NCBI RefSeq assembly: GCF_900107965.1
Contig: NZ_FNVU01000007.1
Location: forward strand, 186,001 to 250,000
DNA from: Actinacidiphila yanglinensis
GTDB taxonomy: Bacteria > Actinomycetota > Actinomycetes > Streptomycetales > Streptomycetaceae
Reading direction: 5' to 3'
Length of the DNA stretch: 64,000 nucleotides
Positions within the stretch are counted from its first letter, which is position 1. The number at the start of each line of letters is the position of its first letter. Below the pieces are notes generated by a model. It did not search any database and was not told the DNA's origin. It saw only the letters and a list, made by a program, of their open reading frames with translations. The position numbers and the translations under genes were made by a program. Shown piece after piece: positions 39,336 to 48,171 of the stretch.

Positions 39336-39872
39336 TTACTCGGCACCGCCCTGCTCTGCCTCGGCCTTCTTGGCCCGAAGTGCCTCCGCGGTGCGGACGA
39401 ACTTCGACGGGAGCGCCTGGAAGAGCGCGGCAGCCTGGGACTGCTTGGCCTTCATGGCACCCGCCAGCTTGGCGAGCAGAACCTCGCGGGACTCGAGGTC
39501 CGCAAGCTTCTTGATCTCGTCGGCGGACAGCGCCTTGCCGTCAAGGACACCGCCCTTGATGACGAGATCGGGGTTGTCCTTGGCGAAGTCGCGCAGACCC
39601 TTCGCCGCCTCGACCGGGTCACCGGTCACGAAGGCGACGGCCGACGGACCCGCGAACAGGTCGTCGAGCGTGCTGATCCCGGCCTCGTTGGCCGCGATCT
39701 TGGTCAGCGTGTTCTTCACCACGGCGTACGTGGCGTTCTCACCGAGCGAACGACGCAGCGTCTTGAGCTGCGCCACGGTGAGACCGCGGTACTCGGTCAG
39801 CACGGCGGCGTTCGAGGCGCGGAACTTGTCCGTCAACTCGGCAACCGCGGCAGCCTTGTCAGGCCTCGCCAT
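39336..39872 (-). CDS. rplJ: 50S ribosomal protein L10
   Basis: This 178-residue stalk base binds L7/L12 dimers. It contains [20 protein letters not shown] and [15 protein letters not shown]. The ATG at 39872 has GGAAGGAGG upstream; the open frame continues into the leader but is non-coding there. Expression is probably set by the L10-type leader and attenuator just upstream. Confidence 0.97.
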   Translation of the reverse strand: MARPDKAAAVAELTDKFRASNAAVLTEYRGLTVAQLKTLRRSLGENATYAVVKNTLTKIAANEAGISTLDDLFAGPSAVAFVTGDPVEAAKGLRDFAKDNPDLVIKGGVLDGKALSADEIKKLADLESREVLLAKLAGAMKAKQSQAAALFQALPSKFVRTAEALRAKKAEAEQGGAE

Positions 39873-40142
39873 GAGTCTCGGCCTCCTTCCGGGTGATTGC
39901 GGACCGCCCGGTTGACGAAGGGGACGTGACTTGGCGGAAAAACAAACGCCCCGGGCGCAGGCGCACGGGGCGGAACTCGACGGGAGGGCGTCAGCACCCC
40001 CGGAGATCTTGATCCGGTCACCTACGCGGGCCGTCCGCACCGAGCGGAATCCTTCGGCCGTCACACCCGCTTGCGGGCACGACGACAACCTGCGGTCTTT
40101 GGCTTCGGATTGAGAGTACGGGAGCCCCCCGCCACGGAGCAA
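39873..40142 (-). ncRNA. L10-type leader of rplJL with candidate promoter
   Basis: A candidate promoter on the minus strand is TTGCTC (40137-40142), an 18-bp spacer and TACTCT (40113-40118), with the start near 40106. The transcript then reads CCAAAGACCGCAGGTTG, which fits the start of the ribosomal L10 leader family, in which L10 with L12 binds its own mRNA. It ends in an attenuator hairpin. The family assignment is from motif resemblance; the fold was not computed. Confidence 0.65.
39937..39972 (-). terminator. Attenuator before rplJ
   Basis: CGCCCCG (39947-39953) pairs with CGGGGCG (39966-39972). On the minus strand GTTTGTTTTTC follows at once. This is the most canonical intrinsic terminator in the window and lies about 65 bases before the rplJ start, inside the leader, so it should act as an attenuator. 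Confidence 0.75.
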
Positions 40143-40178
40143 ATCGCCTCCGGCGGGGCCGGCACTCCCACGACGCCC

Positions 40179-41018
40179 TCAGCCGGCCGGTGGCGCCGAA
40201 CTCGCCGCCGCCTTGTTGCTCGTGTCGATGACGTCCGACGCCGGCGGGGTCCGGATGGTCCGGGCGCCACCGAAGCTCTGGAAGTCGGTGATGTTCCGCT
40301 GCTTCCCGTCGTCCCAGACGTAACGCACCGGATAGCCGTCCGGTCCGACCCACACGTCCGCCTGCGCGGTGACGGGCACGTCTTCCAGCGCGACGATGTC
40401 GGAGTCGGCCGCGACGGTCGCGCGGTAGTGGGTCGTCGGCTTGCCGTCCATCGTCTCCCGCCCGACCAGGGCCACCTCGCCGTCCGCCGCGGGCGCCCTC
40501 AGTGCCTCGATCGGGCTCTGCCTGCCCGCCTTGTCCATCGCACCGGTGAGGCCGCTGCCGCCGACAGCCGCCATCGAATACCGCAGCCAGCGCTTTCCCT
40601 TGAACGCTCCGCTCTTCACCGGGTCGATCGACAGGTACTCGCTGCCGTCCATGGTGCGCATCTCCATGTGGGAGGAGTGGTTCAGGTTCTGCATGCCGAG
40701 GTCAGCCGGGGAGACCGTGAAATCGAGAGCCGCACCGCTGCTCCCCCAGACCTGCCAGCCCGACATGGTCACCGTCCCGCTGGTTCGGTGCTGGATCTCG
40801 ACCAGGCGGCTGGAACTCTTGGCGGCCACCCGAGCCACCATCGCGGCGACCGCCCTCGACGCCGCGGGGTCGGCGCCCTTCGTCGTGGAGGGCGTCGGGG
40901 TGGCCTTGTTCGCCGCGGGGTTCGCCGTGCGGGCGTGGTGGGTCGGGCCGCCGCAGGCCGTGGTGGCGAGCAGGGCTGCCGCCGCGAGCGCGCAGCAGGC
41001 AGCCGTGGTTGTCCTCAT
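40179..41018 (-). CDS. Secreted lipoprotein, LppX/LprG-like
   Basis: The protein has 279 residues. It has a signal peptide MRTTTAACCALAAAALLATT followed by AC-GG, with Cys at about residue 22 as the lipid-anchor site; the lipobox (TTAC) is slightly atypical. Then come a Thr/Pro/Ala linker and a domain beginning RLVEIQHRTSGTVTMSGWQV, containing ALDFTVSP and YLSIDPVK. This layout resembles mycobacterial LppX/LprG and LolA-like lipid-binding lipoproteins, but the match is by eye. The start at 41018 is preferred over an in-frame codon at 41039. A lipoprotein at this place, between rplA and rplJ, is usual in Streptomyces. Confidence 0.8.
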   Translation of the reverse strand: MRTTTAACCALAAAALLATTACGGPTHHARTANPAANKATPTPSTTKGADPAASRAVAAMVARVAAKSSSRLVEIQHRTSGTVTMSGWQVWGSSGAALDFTVSPADLGMQNLNHSSHMEMRTMDGSEYLSIDPVKSGAFKGKRWLRYSMAAVGGSGLTGAMDKAGRQSPIEALRAPAADGEVALVGRETMDGKPTTHYRATVAADSDIVALEDVPVTAQADVWVGPDGYPVRYVWDDGKQRNITDFQSFGGARTIRTPPASDVIDTSNKAAASSAPPAG

Positions 41019-41075
41019 CGTGTTCCCCCCTGGTCGCACGCCGTGGTGCGTGCGAGCGACTCACTGTAAACGGCG

Positions 41076-41118
41076 AGCGCCCCGCCTCGCCCGGGGATAC
41101 CGGGGGAAGCGGGGCGCT
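41076..41118 (-). terminator. Terminator after rplA
   Basis: AGCGCCCCGC (41076-41085) pairs with GCGGGGCGCT (41109-41118), with inner C/G pairing. It lies 27 bp after the rplA stop. Confidence 0.7.
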
Positions 41119-41144
41119 GCGGCGAGGGGGTGGACCGGCTGCCG

Positions 41145-41870
41145 TCAGACGGAGGCCGGGTCCTCCTCCACCAGCAGGTTGCGGGTGCGGTTGGAGTCCA
41201 GCGGGACACCCGGACCCATGGTGGTGGAGATGGCCGCCTTCTTGATGTACCGGCCCTTGGCCGCGGACGGCTTGAGACGCAGGATCTCGTCCAGCGCCGC
41301 CGCGTAGTTCTCCACCAGCTTGGTCTCGTCGAACGAGGCCTTGCCGATGATGAAGTGCAGGTTCGAGTGCTTGTCGACGCGGAACTCGATCTTGCCGCCC
41401 TTGATGTCCGTGACAGCCTTCGCCACGTCCGGGGTGACCGTGCCGGTCTTCGGGTTCGGCATCAGACCGCGCGGGCCGAGCACCCGGCCCAGCCGGCCGA
41501 CCTTGCCCATCAGGTCCGGGGTGGCGACGACGGCGTCGAAGTCGAGCCGTCCCTTCGACACCTCGTCGATCAGTTCGTCGGAGCCGACGATGTCGGCTCC
41601 CGCGGCTTCCGCGGCCGCGGCACGGTCACCGGTCGCGAAGACCAGGACCCGGGCGGTCTTGCCGGTGCCGTGCGGGAGGTTCACGGTGCCACGGACCATC
41701 TGGTCGGCCTTGCGCGGGTCGACACCCAGGCGGAAGGCGACCTCGACGGTCGAGTCGAACTTGGTGGTCGCGGTCTCCTTGGCGATGCGGACGGCCTCCA
41801 GGGGCGCGTACAGGCGCTCCTGGTCGATCTTGGCGTCCGCAGCGCGGAGAGACTTGCTGCGCTTGCTCAC
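41145..41870 (-). CDS. rplA: 50S ribosomal protein L1
   Basis: This 241-residue L1-stalk protein releases deacylated tRNA and in other bacteria represses its own operon. It contains [20 protein letters not shown], the L1 signature. The GTG start at 41870 ([11 protein letters not shown] follows) has AGGAGCAG upstream. It lies 76 bp after rplK. Confidence 0.98.
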   Translation of the reverse strand: MSKRSKSLRAADAKIDQERLYAPLEAVRIAKETATTKFDSTVEVAFRLGVDPRKADQMVRGTVNLPHGTGKTARVLVFATGDRAAAAEAAGADIVGSDELIDEVSKGRLDFDAVVATPDLMGKVGRLGRVLGPRGLMPNPKTGTVTPDVAKAVTDIKGGKIEFRVDKHSNLHFIIGKASFDETKLVENYAAALDEILRLKPSAAKGRYIKKAAISTTMGPGVPLDSNRTRNLLVEEDPASV

Positions 41871-41946
41871 TTGCTGCTCCTACGGTGTCTTGGAGTCGTG
41901 GTCCGGGCCGAGCAGGCCCTTCCACTCACTGCCGGGGTGGTACTGG

Positions 41947-42381
41947 TCAGCCCTGGACGGTGATGCCCATGGAACGCGCCGTGCCCGCGATGATCTTCTC
42001 CGCGGCGTCCAGGTCGTTCGCGTTGAGGTCGGGGAGCTTCGTCGTGGCGATCTCCCGAACCTGCTCACGGCTGAGCGAGGCGACCTTCTTGACGTGCGGC
42101 TCGCCGGAGCCCTTCTCCACGCCCGCGGCCTTCAGGATGAGCTTCGCGGCCGGCGGGGTCTTGGTGATGAAGGTGAAGGTACGGTCCTCGTAGACCGTGA
42201 TCTCCACCGGGATCACCATGCCGCGCTGCGACTCGGTGGCCGCGTTGTAGGCCTTGCAGAACTCCATGATGTTCACGCCGTGCTGGCCCAGCGCGGGGCC
42301 CACCGGCGGGGCCGGGTTGGCCGCGCCAGCGTTGATCTGGAGCTTGATCAGCCCCGTGACCTTCTTCTTCTTGGGAGGCAT
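41947..42381 (-). CDS. rplK: 50S ribosomal protein L11
   Basis: This 144-residue protein of the GTPase-associated centre is needed for RelA activation and is the thiostrepton target with 23S rRNA. It begins [20 protein letters not shown] and has [20 protein letters not shown]. The ATG at 42381 has CCGGAGAGAG upstream. It is normally adjacent to nusG, but here 1.6 kb separates them. A TATGAT (42468-42473, minus strand) may be its own -10. Confidence 0.98.
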   Translation of the reverse strand: MPPKKKKVTGLIKLQINAGAANPAPPVGPALGQHGVNIMEFCKAYNAATESQRGMVIPVEITVYEDRTFTFITKTPPAAKLILKAAGVEKGSGEPHVKKVASLSREQVREIATTKLPDLNANDLDAAEKIIAGTARSMGITVQG

Positions 42382-42774
42382 TGCTCTCTCCGGGTCCTGT
42401 TGAGAGTGTCCATACCTGCGAGCAGGCATACCGCACCACAATAACGGGTATCGGGGTGCGCCCTGAAATCATAAGGTCAGCGCCCTCCGGACGCGGCCCC
42501 CGGCCGTCCCTCCGGGCGAGGGTCCCGTCCGCCCGCGCTCCCTTCCGGTGGCGCCCGACCGACCTGTCCCCCGCGGCGCCCGACCGACCCCTCCCGTACG
42601 AGGGCCGGCGCGACGGCCCGGCGTCCCACAGGTCGCGCCGGAACACACCCGCTTCTCGCGTACCACTGGCCGACGTTCAGGTCTACGCGCAGAGAATTCT
42701 TGGCATGAACACTTCCCAAGAGAAGCTACCGCGCGGTACCAAGGTGCAGCAGCGATCCTGCCCTTGGAGGTTTC
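42382..42774. promoter_or_regulatory. Divergent regulatory region between rplK and the lipase
   Basis: This gene-free stretch must carry promoters both ways. For rplK a -10 TATGAT (42468-42473, minus strand) is present without a clear -35. For the lipase an imperfect palindrome TCTACGCGCAGAGA (42682-42695) lies 80 bp before the start, with TTGGCA at 42700-42705. The rest shows nothing I can name. Confidence 0.45.
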
Positions 42775-43572
42775 GTGAGACTGACCAGGCCCTTAACCGC
42801 CCTTGCCGCACTGGCCTTCGCCCTGGTGGCCGCGATGTTGCTCGCAGGTCCGGCGCAGGCCGCCGGGCCCGCGTACGTCGCCTTGGGAGACTCGTACTCG
42901 GCCGGCAACGGCGCCGGAAACTACATCAGTTCCAGTGGCGACTGCCACCGAAGCAACAGCGCCTACCCCGCGTTGTGGGCGAGCGCGCACAGCCCGTCCT
43001 CGTTCACGTTCGCCGCCTGTTCCGGCGCGGTGACCACGGATGTGATCAACAATCAGCTCGGTGGCCTGAACTCCTCGACCGGGCTGGTCAGCATCACCAT
43101 CGGCGGCAACGACGCCGGCTTCGCCGACTCGATCACCACCTGCGTGACCGGCTCGGACGACACCTGCGTCAGCCGGATCAACACCGCCGAGACGTACATC
43201 CGCAACACGCTTCCCGGCAAGCTGGACGCGGTCTACAACGCGATCCGCGCGAAGGCGCCCTCGGCGAAGGTCGTCGTCATGGGCTACCCCGACCTCTACA
43301 CCCTCAACGTCTTCTGCATCGGCCTCAGTGACACCAAGCACAAGAAGATCGACGAGGCCGCGGACCTGCTCGACACCACCATGTCCGCCCGCGCCGCCGC
43401 GCACGGCTTCACCTTCGGCGACGTGCGGAGCACCTTCAAGGGCCACGAACTGTGCTCCGGTGACGACTACCTGCACTCCCTGGTCATCGACCCGAGCTGG
43501 GAGTCCTACCACCCCACCGCCACCGGCCACGCCAGCGGCTACCTCCCGGTCCTGACCGCGGACGCCTCCTGA
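42775..43572 (+). CDS. Secreted SGNH/GDSL-type lipase or esterase
   Basis: The protein has 265 residues. Signal peptide: MRLTRPLTALAALAFALVAA through AQA, cleaved about residue 29. Block I is YVALGDSYSAGNGAG with the nucleophile Ser; block III is TIGGNDAGF; block V is the C-terminal SYHPTATGHASGY with the catalytic His. Six cysteines suit three disulphides, as in the streptomycete SGNH phospholipase/lipase group. The GTG start has TTGGAGG 5 bases upstream. It points opposite to its neighbours and splits nusG from rplK. Confidence 0.93.
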   Translation: MRLTRPLTALAALAFALVAAMLLAGPAQAAGPAYVALGDSYSAGNGAGNYISSSGDCHRSNSAYPALWASAHSPSSFTFAACSGAVTTDVINNQLGGLNSSTGLVSITIGGNDAGFADSITTCVTGSDDTCVSRINTAETYIRNTLPGKLDAVYNAIRAKAPSAKVVVMGYPDLYTLNVFCIGLSDTKHKKIDEAADLLDTTMSARAAAHGFTFGDVRSTFKGHELCSGDDYLHSLVIDPSWESYHPTATGHASGYLPVLTADAS

Positions 43573-43605
43573 CACCACGGGACGGCGTACCGCACAGCGC
43601 ACGCA

Positions 43606-43638
43606 GGCCCCGGCCGACGCAACCTGTCGGCCGGGGCC
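43606..43638 (+). terminator. Lipase terminator
   Basis: GGCCCCGGCCGAC (43606-43618) pairs perfectly with GTCGGCCGGGGCC (43626-43638) around a 7-base loop, 33 bp after the lipase stop. Confidence 0.75.
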
Positions 43639-43663
43639 CGCTGTTCGGTCAGAAGTTCCCCCG

Positions 43664-43870
43664 TCAGGCGCTCGGCTCCTCGGACGCCCGCTCCCCGGCG
43701 GCCGGCTCCTCGGTAGCGGCCTCCTCCGCCTCCTGCGACGGAAGCTCCCGCCGCGGGCGGTCGACCGGTTCCGGCCGTCGTTCACCTTCAGCCACGGGTA
43801 CTCGAAGCCCATCCGGCCCGGCACCTTGAGCGGCAGCGCGGGTATCGTGCCGGCGCGTCGGCGCGGATCG
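43664..43870 (-). pseudogene. Remnant of a gene C terminus with a frameshift
   Basis: Two frames each look coding over part of the region. Near 43870-43797 the minus strand reads IPALPLKVPGRMGFEYPWLK, with nearly all G or C third positions. Downstream the frame ending at the TGA at 43664 continues with GERRPEPVDRPRRELPSQEA and an acidic Glu/Ala tail. No start codon with a ribosome site is visible upstream. It looks like the tail of a decayed protein gene between nusG and the lipase. The family was not recognised. Confidence 0.4.
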
Positions 43871-43918
43871 GTGCCGCCGACTCCGCCTGCGGATCGCGGA
43901 GTTCGCCCCTCGCACGAG

Positions 43919-43960
43919 AAAGGCCCCTGCCCGGCGGCGAACCGCGGGGCAGGGGCCTTT
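43919..43960 (-). terminator. nusG terminator
   Basis: AAAGGCCCCTGCCC (43919-43932) pairs perfectly with GGGCAGGGGCCTTT (43947-43960), 15 bp after the nusG stop. It should end the secE-nusG transcript before rplK. Confidence 0.8.
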
Positions 43961-43975
43961 CGAAGCCGGGTGGAA

Positions 43976-44929
43976 CTAGTTCTTCTGGATCTGGTCGAAG
44001 CTCAGCTCGACCGGAGTCTCGCGGCCGAAGATCTCGACCAGGCCCTTGACCTTCTTCGAGTCCGGGTTGATCTCGTTGATCGTCGCCTGGAGGGTGGCGA
44101 AGGGGCCGTCGGTGACGGTGACCGAGTCGCCGACCTCGAAGTCCAGCACCTGGACCTCGACCTTGCGCGGCTGGGCCGTGCCCTCGGCGATGGCGGCGGC
44201 CTCGGCCGCGGCCTCCACCTCGGGGGCGAGCATCTTGACGATCTCGTCCAGCGTCAGCGGGTAGGGGTCGTAGGCGTTCCCCACGAAGCCGGTGACGCCC
44301 GGGGTGTTGCGGACCACGCCCCACGACTCGTTGGTGAGGTCCATACGGACCAGCACGTAGCCGGGGAGCTTGTTCTGCCGGATGGTCTTCCGGTCGCCGT
44401 TCTTGATCTGGACTACTTCTTCCTGGGGCACTTCGGCCTGGTAGATGTACTCCTCGACGTTGAGCGAGACGGCGCGCTGCTCAAGGTTGGACTTCACGCG
44501 GTTCTCGTAACCCGCGTAGGTGTGGATGACGTACCACTCGCCGGGCAGCGTGCGCAGTTCCTCGCGGAACGCGGCGACCGCGTCGACCGGCTCGGCGGCG
44601 GCGTCGCCCTCGGCCTCGCCGGCATCCTGGGCCGCGTCGTCGTCCGCCGCCTCGTCCTCAGCGTCGTCGGCGGCCTCGGCGTCCTCGGAGTCCTCGGCGG
44701 CCTCAGCGTCCTCGGAATCGTCCGCGGCCTCAGTGTCCTCGGCGGCGTCGGCGTCCTCAGCTTCGTCGGCGGCCTCGGCGTCCTCGGAACCCTCGGCGTG
44801 CACGGCGTCCTGCTCGGCAGGCTCCTCCGCGTCCTGGTCCGCAGCCTCGGCCTGGATGTCGAGCGCGGAGTCCTCTTCCTCCACGGACTCGTCGGCGACG
44901 TCGGCATCGTGCACGTTCGGGTCAGACAC
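43976..44929 (-). CDS. nusG: Transcription termination/antitermination factor NusG
   Basis: The protein has 317 residues. Residues 1-115 are an acidic Asp/Glu/Ala extension with near-repeats ([20 protein letters not shown]). The NGN domain follows (about 130-240: [40 protein letters not shown]), then the KOW domain (262-315: [20 protein letters not shown]). NusG couples polymerase to the ribosome through S10 and Rho. The start is the GTG at 44929 with AGGAAG upstream. It is preceded by secE (88-bp gap). Confidence 0.97.
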   Translation of the reverse strand: MSDPNVHDADVADESVEEEDSALDIQAEAADQDAEEPAEQDAVHAEGSEDAEAADEAEDADAAEDTEAADDSEDAEAAEDSEDAEAADDAEDEAADDDAAQDAGEAEGDAAAEPVDAVAAFREELRTLPGEWYVIHTYAGYENRVKSNLEQRAVSLNVEEYIYQAEVPQEEVVQIKNGDRKTIRQNKLPGYVLVRMDLTNESWGVVRNTPGVTGFVGNAYDPYPLTLDEIVKMLAPEVEAAAEAAAIAEGTAQPRKVEVQVLDFEVGDSVTVTDGPFATLQATINEINPDSKKVKGLVEIFGRETPVELSFDQIQKN

Positions 44930-45017
44930 GGTGACTGCTTCTTCCTGACTTCTCAAAGGGTGGGACAGACGGCTCGACGCCATGGAGCCGGCGCGAGCCG
45001 CGGTATCGAGGGACAAC

Positions 45018-45296
45018 TCATCCGAAGACGGACGAGACAAGCTTCTCGAAACCGTAGTCAACCACGCTGACGAAGGCGATGACGACGACAACGAACACAA
45101 TCACCACAGTGGTGTACGTCGACAGGTCATTGCGGCTCGGCCAGACCACCTTGCGCAGTTCGGCGACGATCTGGCGGTAGAAGAGAGCGAGACGGCCGAG
45201 CGGGCCCTTCTTGCCGCGCTTGCCGCGGCGGGGCTTCTTGGCGGTCTCCTTGTCGTCCTCAGCCGGGACCTCAACGGAGTCCGTGATCTCAGTCAC
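45018..45296 (-). CDS. secE: Protein translocase subunit SecE
   Basis: This 92-residue protein has a single membrane helix near the C terminus ([20 protein letters not shown]), preceded by the amphipathic conserved [20 protein letters not shown]. The GTG start at 45296 has GAGGACGA just upstream. It is the partner of SecY (8403-9719). It lies downstream of tRNA-Trp, a conserved arrangement. Confidence 0.97.
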   Translation of the reverse strand: MTEITDSVEVPAEDDKETAKKPRRGKRGKKGPLGRLALFYRQIVAELRKVVWPSRNDLSTYTTVVIVFVVVVIAFVSVVDYGFEKLVSSVFG

Positions 45297-45402
45297 TCGT
45301 CCTCACCTGACTCCGGGTCGTGGCCATGCCGCGCCCGTCGCGCGGTACGGCGAGTGCTCCTGCTTACTACCTGCGCCCACGCCCACCGTCGGACGTGTGG
45401 AG

Positions 45403-45475
45403 CAGGGCCGGAGGGACTTGAACCCCCAACCGCTGGTTTTGGAGACCAGTGCTCTACCAATTGAGCTACGACCCT
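45403..45475 (-). tRNA. tRNA-Trp (CCA anticodon)
   Basis: This 73-base cloverleaf has the acceptor stem AGGGTCG with CGGCCCT. The anticodon stem CTGGT/ACCAG encloses CT-CCA-AA, and the T arm contains GGTTCAAGTC. The 3' CCA is not encoded. Confidence 0.96.
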
Positions 45476-45530
45476 ACGCTGACACCCCCAACGTACCGCA
45501 AGGGGGCGTTGGGAAGGCCACCGACCGCTG

Positions 45531-45560
45531 AGTGTACGTGGTCCGGGCCGCGCCGTCGAA
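45531..45560 (-). promoter_or_regulatory. Candidate promoter of tRNA-Trp, secE and nusG
   Basis: On the minus strand TTCGAC (45555-45560), an 18-bp spacer and TACACT (45531-45536). The start is near 45524, about 49 bases before the tRNA. Confidence 0.6.
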
Positions 45561-45638
45561 CGCCTTGCACCCGAAAGAGCCGAACCGGCCCTCGGAACAC
45601 GGGTGCCGGGCCCACCCGGGGTCTGGGACGATGCAGTC

Positions 45639-46877
45639 ATGAGCGCAGCTACTCCCTCCGCACAGTCTGCAACCGATCGGCGGGTGTCGGCCCGCGTCGG
45701 GTCGATCTCCGAGTCCGCGACGCTGGCCGTGGACGCCAAGGCCAAGGCCCTCAAGGCCGCCGGGCGTCCGGTGATCGGCTTCGGCGCCGGCGAGCCCGAC
45801 TTTCCCACGCCCGACTACATCGTCGAGGCGGCCGTGGAAGCCTGCCGGAACCCGAAGTACCACCGCTACACCCCGGCCGGCGGCCTGCCGGAGCTGAAGA
45901 CGGCCATCGCCGCCAAGACGCTCCGCGACTCCGGCTACGAGGTGGACGCCTCGCAGGTCCTGGTCACCAACGGCGGGAAGCAGGCGATCTACGAGGCGTT
46001 CGCCGCCATCCTCGACCCGGGCGACGAGGTCATCGTGCCCGCCCCGTACTGGACCACCTACCCCGAGTCGATCCGGCTGGCCGGCGGCGTGCCGGTCGAG
46101 GTCGTCGCGGACGAGACCACCGGCTACCGGGTGTCGGTGGAGCAGTTGGAGGCGGCCCGCACCGAGCGCACCAAGGTGGTGCTCTTCGTCTCGCCGTCCA
46201 ACCCCACCGGCGCGGTCTACGGCGAGGCCGAGTCCGAGGCGATCGGCCGCTGGGCCGTGGAGCACGGCCTGTGGGTGCTCACCGACGAGATCTACGAGCA
46301 CCTGGTCTACGGCGACGCGAAGTTCACCTCGCTGCCCGCGATCGTCCCCGAGCTCCGCGACAAGTGCGTCGTGGTCAACGGCGTCGCGAAGACGTACGCG
46401 ATGACGGGCTGGCGGGTCGGGTGGATCGTCGGCCCCAAGGACGTGGTGAAGGCCGCGGCGAACCTCCAGTCGCACGCCACCTCCAACGTGAACAACGTGG
46501 CGCAGGTCGCGGCCCTCGCCGCGGTGACCGGCGACCTGTCCGCGGTCGCCGAGATGCGCGCCGCCTTCGACCGCCGCCGGCAGACCATCGTCCGGATGCT
46601 CAACGAGATCGACGGCGTGGTCTGCCCGGTCCCCGAGGGCGCCTTCTACGCCTACCCGTCGGTGAAGGCCCTGCTCGGCAAGGAGATCCGCGGCAAGCGC
46701 CCGCAGACCTCGGTGGAACTGGCCGCCCTCATCCTCGACGAGGCCGAGGTCGCGGTGGTCCCGGGTGAGGCGTTCGGCACACCCGGCTACCTGCGGTTGA
46801 GCTACGCGCTGGGCGACGAGGACCTGGTCGAGGGCGTCTCCAGGCTGCAGAAGCTGCTCGGCGAGGCGACGGACTGA
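45639..46877 (+). CDS. aspC: Pyridoxal-phosphate aminotransferase, aspartate type
   Basis: This 412-residue fold-type I class Ib enzyme is probably an aspartate (or aspartate/prephenate) aminotransferase. The PLP lysine is in [39 protein letters not shown] and [12 protein letters not shown] hold cofactor contacts, and the C-terminal GYLRLSYAL has the substrate-carboxylate Arg. The start at 45639 has only a weak ribosome site (GGGA); an in-frame ATG lies at 45603. It is divergent from tRNA-Trp and sits next to the adenosine deaminase. Confidence 0.93.
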   Translation: MSAATPSAQSATDRRVSARVGSISESATLAVDAKAKALKAAGRPVIGFGAGEPDFPTPDYIVEAAVEACRNPKYHRYTPAGGLPELKTAIAAKTLRDSGYEVDASQVLVTNGGKQAIYEAFAAILDPGDEVIVPAPYWTTYPESIRLAGGVPVEVVADETTGYRVSVEQLEAARTERTKVVLFVSPSNPTGAVYGEAESEAIGRWAVEHGLWVLTDEIYEHLVYGDAKFTSLPAIVPELRDKCVVVNGVAKTYAMTGWRVGWIVGPKDVVKAAANLQSHATSNVNNVAQVAALAAVTGDLSAVAEMRAAFDRRRQTIVRMLNEIDGVVCPVPEGAFYAYPSVKALLGKEIRGKRPQTSVELAALILDEAEVAVVPGEAFGTPGYLRLSYALGDEDLVEGVSRLQKLLGEATD

Positions 46878-46966
46878 CCCTCGCGCGTCCCGCTCGCGTT
46901 TTCGGGCAAGCCCCCGTTCGGAGAAAATGGTTCCGGGCGGGGGCCGACGTATAGCAGGATCTTGGA

Positions 46967-48013
46967 ATGGCACGCGAGGTAGGAACCGAGGTGGGTACGA
47001 CGGCGCGCGAGGTCCGCGAGCTGCCCAAGGCGCATCTGCATCTGCACTTCACCGGGTCCATGCGGCCCGCGACCCTGCTGGAACTGGCCGACAAGCACGG
47101 CGTGCACCTGCCCGAGGCGCTGACCTCGGGCGAACCGCCGAAGCTGCGGGCCACCGACGAGCGCGGCTGGTTCCGCTTCCAGCGGCTCTACGACATCGCC
47201 CGGTCCTGCCTGCGCACCCCGGAGGACATCCAGCGGCTGGTGCGCGAGGCCGCGGAGGAGGACGCCGCCGACGGCTCCGGCTGGCTGGAGATCCAGGTCG
47301 ACCCGACGTCGTACGCGCCGCGCCTCGGTGGCCTGATCCCCACCATGGAGATCATCCTCGACGCCGTGCGCACCGCCTCCCGCGACACCGGGGTCGGCAT
47401 GGCCGTCATCGTGGCCGCCAACCGCATGAAGCACCCGCTGGACGCCCGTACGCTGGCCCGCCTCGCGGTCCGCTATGCCGACCAGGGCGTGATCGGGTTC
47501 GGCCTGTCCAACGACGAACGGCGCGGCCTGGCCCGCGACTTCGACCGGGCCTTCGCCATCGCGCACGAGGGCGGCCTGCTCGCCGCGCCGCACGGCGGGG
47601 AGCTGTCCGGCCCGTCCAGCGTGCGCGACTGCCTCGACGACCTGCACGCCCAGCGGGTCGGGCACGGCGTCCGGGCCGCCGAGGATCCCTTCCTGCTGCG
47701 CCGCCTGGCCGACTCCGGGATCACCTGCGAGGTCTGCCCGACCTCCAACGTCGCCCTCGGGGTCTACGACAAACCTGAGGACGTGCCGCTGCGCACCCTC
47801 TGGGACGCCGGCGTCCCGATGGCCCTCGGCGCGGACGACCCCCTGCTGTTCGGCTCCCGCCTCGCCGCGCAGTACGAGCTCGCCCGCGACGCCCACGGCT
47901 TCTCCGACCCCGAACTCGCGGAGCTGGCCCGCCAGTCCGTCCGCGCCTCCAGGGCCCCCCAGGACGTCCGCGACCGCCTCCTCACCGCCATCACCGCGTG
48001 GGCGGCACCCTGA
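46967..48013 (+). CDS. add: Adenosine deaminase-like hydrolase
   Basis: This 348-residue amidohydrolase has the metal motif HLHLHF near residue 23, PHGGELSGP with catalytic Glu, RVGHGVRA and ALGADDPLLFG with the metal Asp. It converts adenosine (or a related aminopurine) to inosine. The start follows a CAGGAT by 6 bases with no ribosome site, so it could be leaderless. It is downstream of aspC by 89 bp on the same strand. Confidence 0.88.
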   Translation: MAREVGTEVGTTAREVRELPKAHLHLHFTGSMRPATLLELADKHGVHLPEALTSGEPPKLRATDERGWFRFQRLYDIARSCLRTPEDIQRLVREAAEEDAADGSGWLEIQVDPTSYAPRLGGLIPTMEIILDAVRTASRDTGVGMAVIVAANRMKHPLDARTLARLAVRYADQGVIGFGLSNDERRGLARDFDRAFAIAHEGGLLAAPHGGELSGPSSVRDCLDDLHAQRVGHGVRAAEDPFLLRRLADSGITCEVCPTSNVALGVYDKPEDVPLRTLWDAGVPMALGADDPLLFGSRLAAQYELARDAHGFSDPELAELARQSVRASRAPQDVRDRLLTAITAWAAP

Positions 48014-48067
48014 CCCCCCAGGCTGCCCCTGTCCGCCGGTTGAGGGACCACCTGCCGGTGGTGGGTT

Positions 48068-48104
48068 GGGGGTACCTCCCAGGCGGAGCTCTGGGGGGAC
48101 CCCC
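48068..48104. repeat. Intergenic inverted repeat, possible terminator
   Basis: GGGGGTACCTCCCAG (48068-48082) is an imperfect inverse of CTGGGGGGACCCCC (48091-48104). From memory this GGTACCTCCCAG element is another frequent streptomycete intergenic repeat. It lies between the convergent adenosine deaminase and murB genes. Confidence 0.55.
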
Positions 48105-48171
48105 ACACCACCGCCGGACCGCAAGGTCCCGTAGCAACAGAACGGGGCACCCCGGAGGGTCAGGGCACCCT

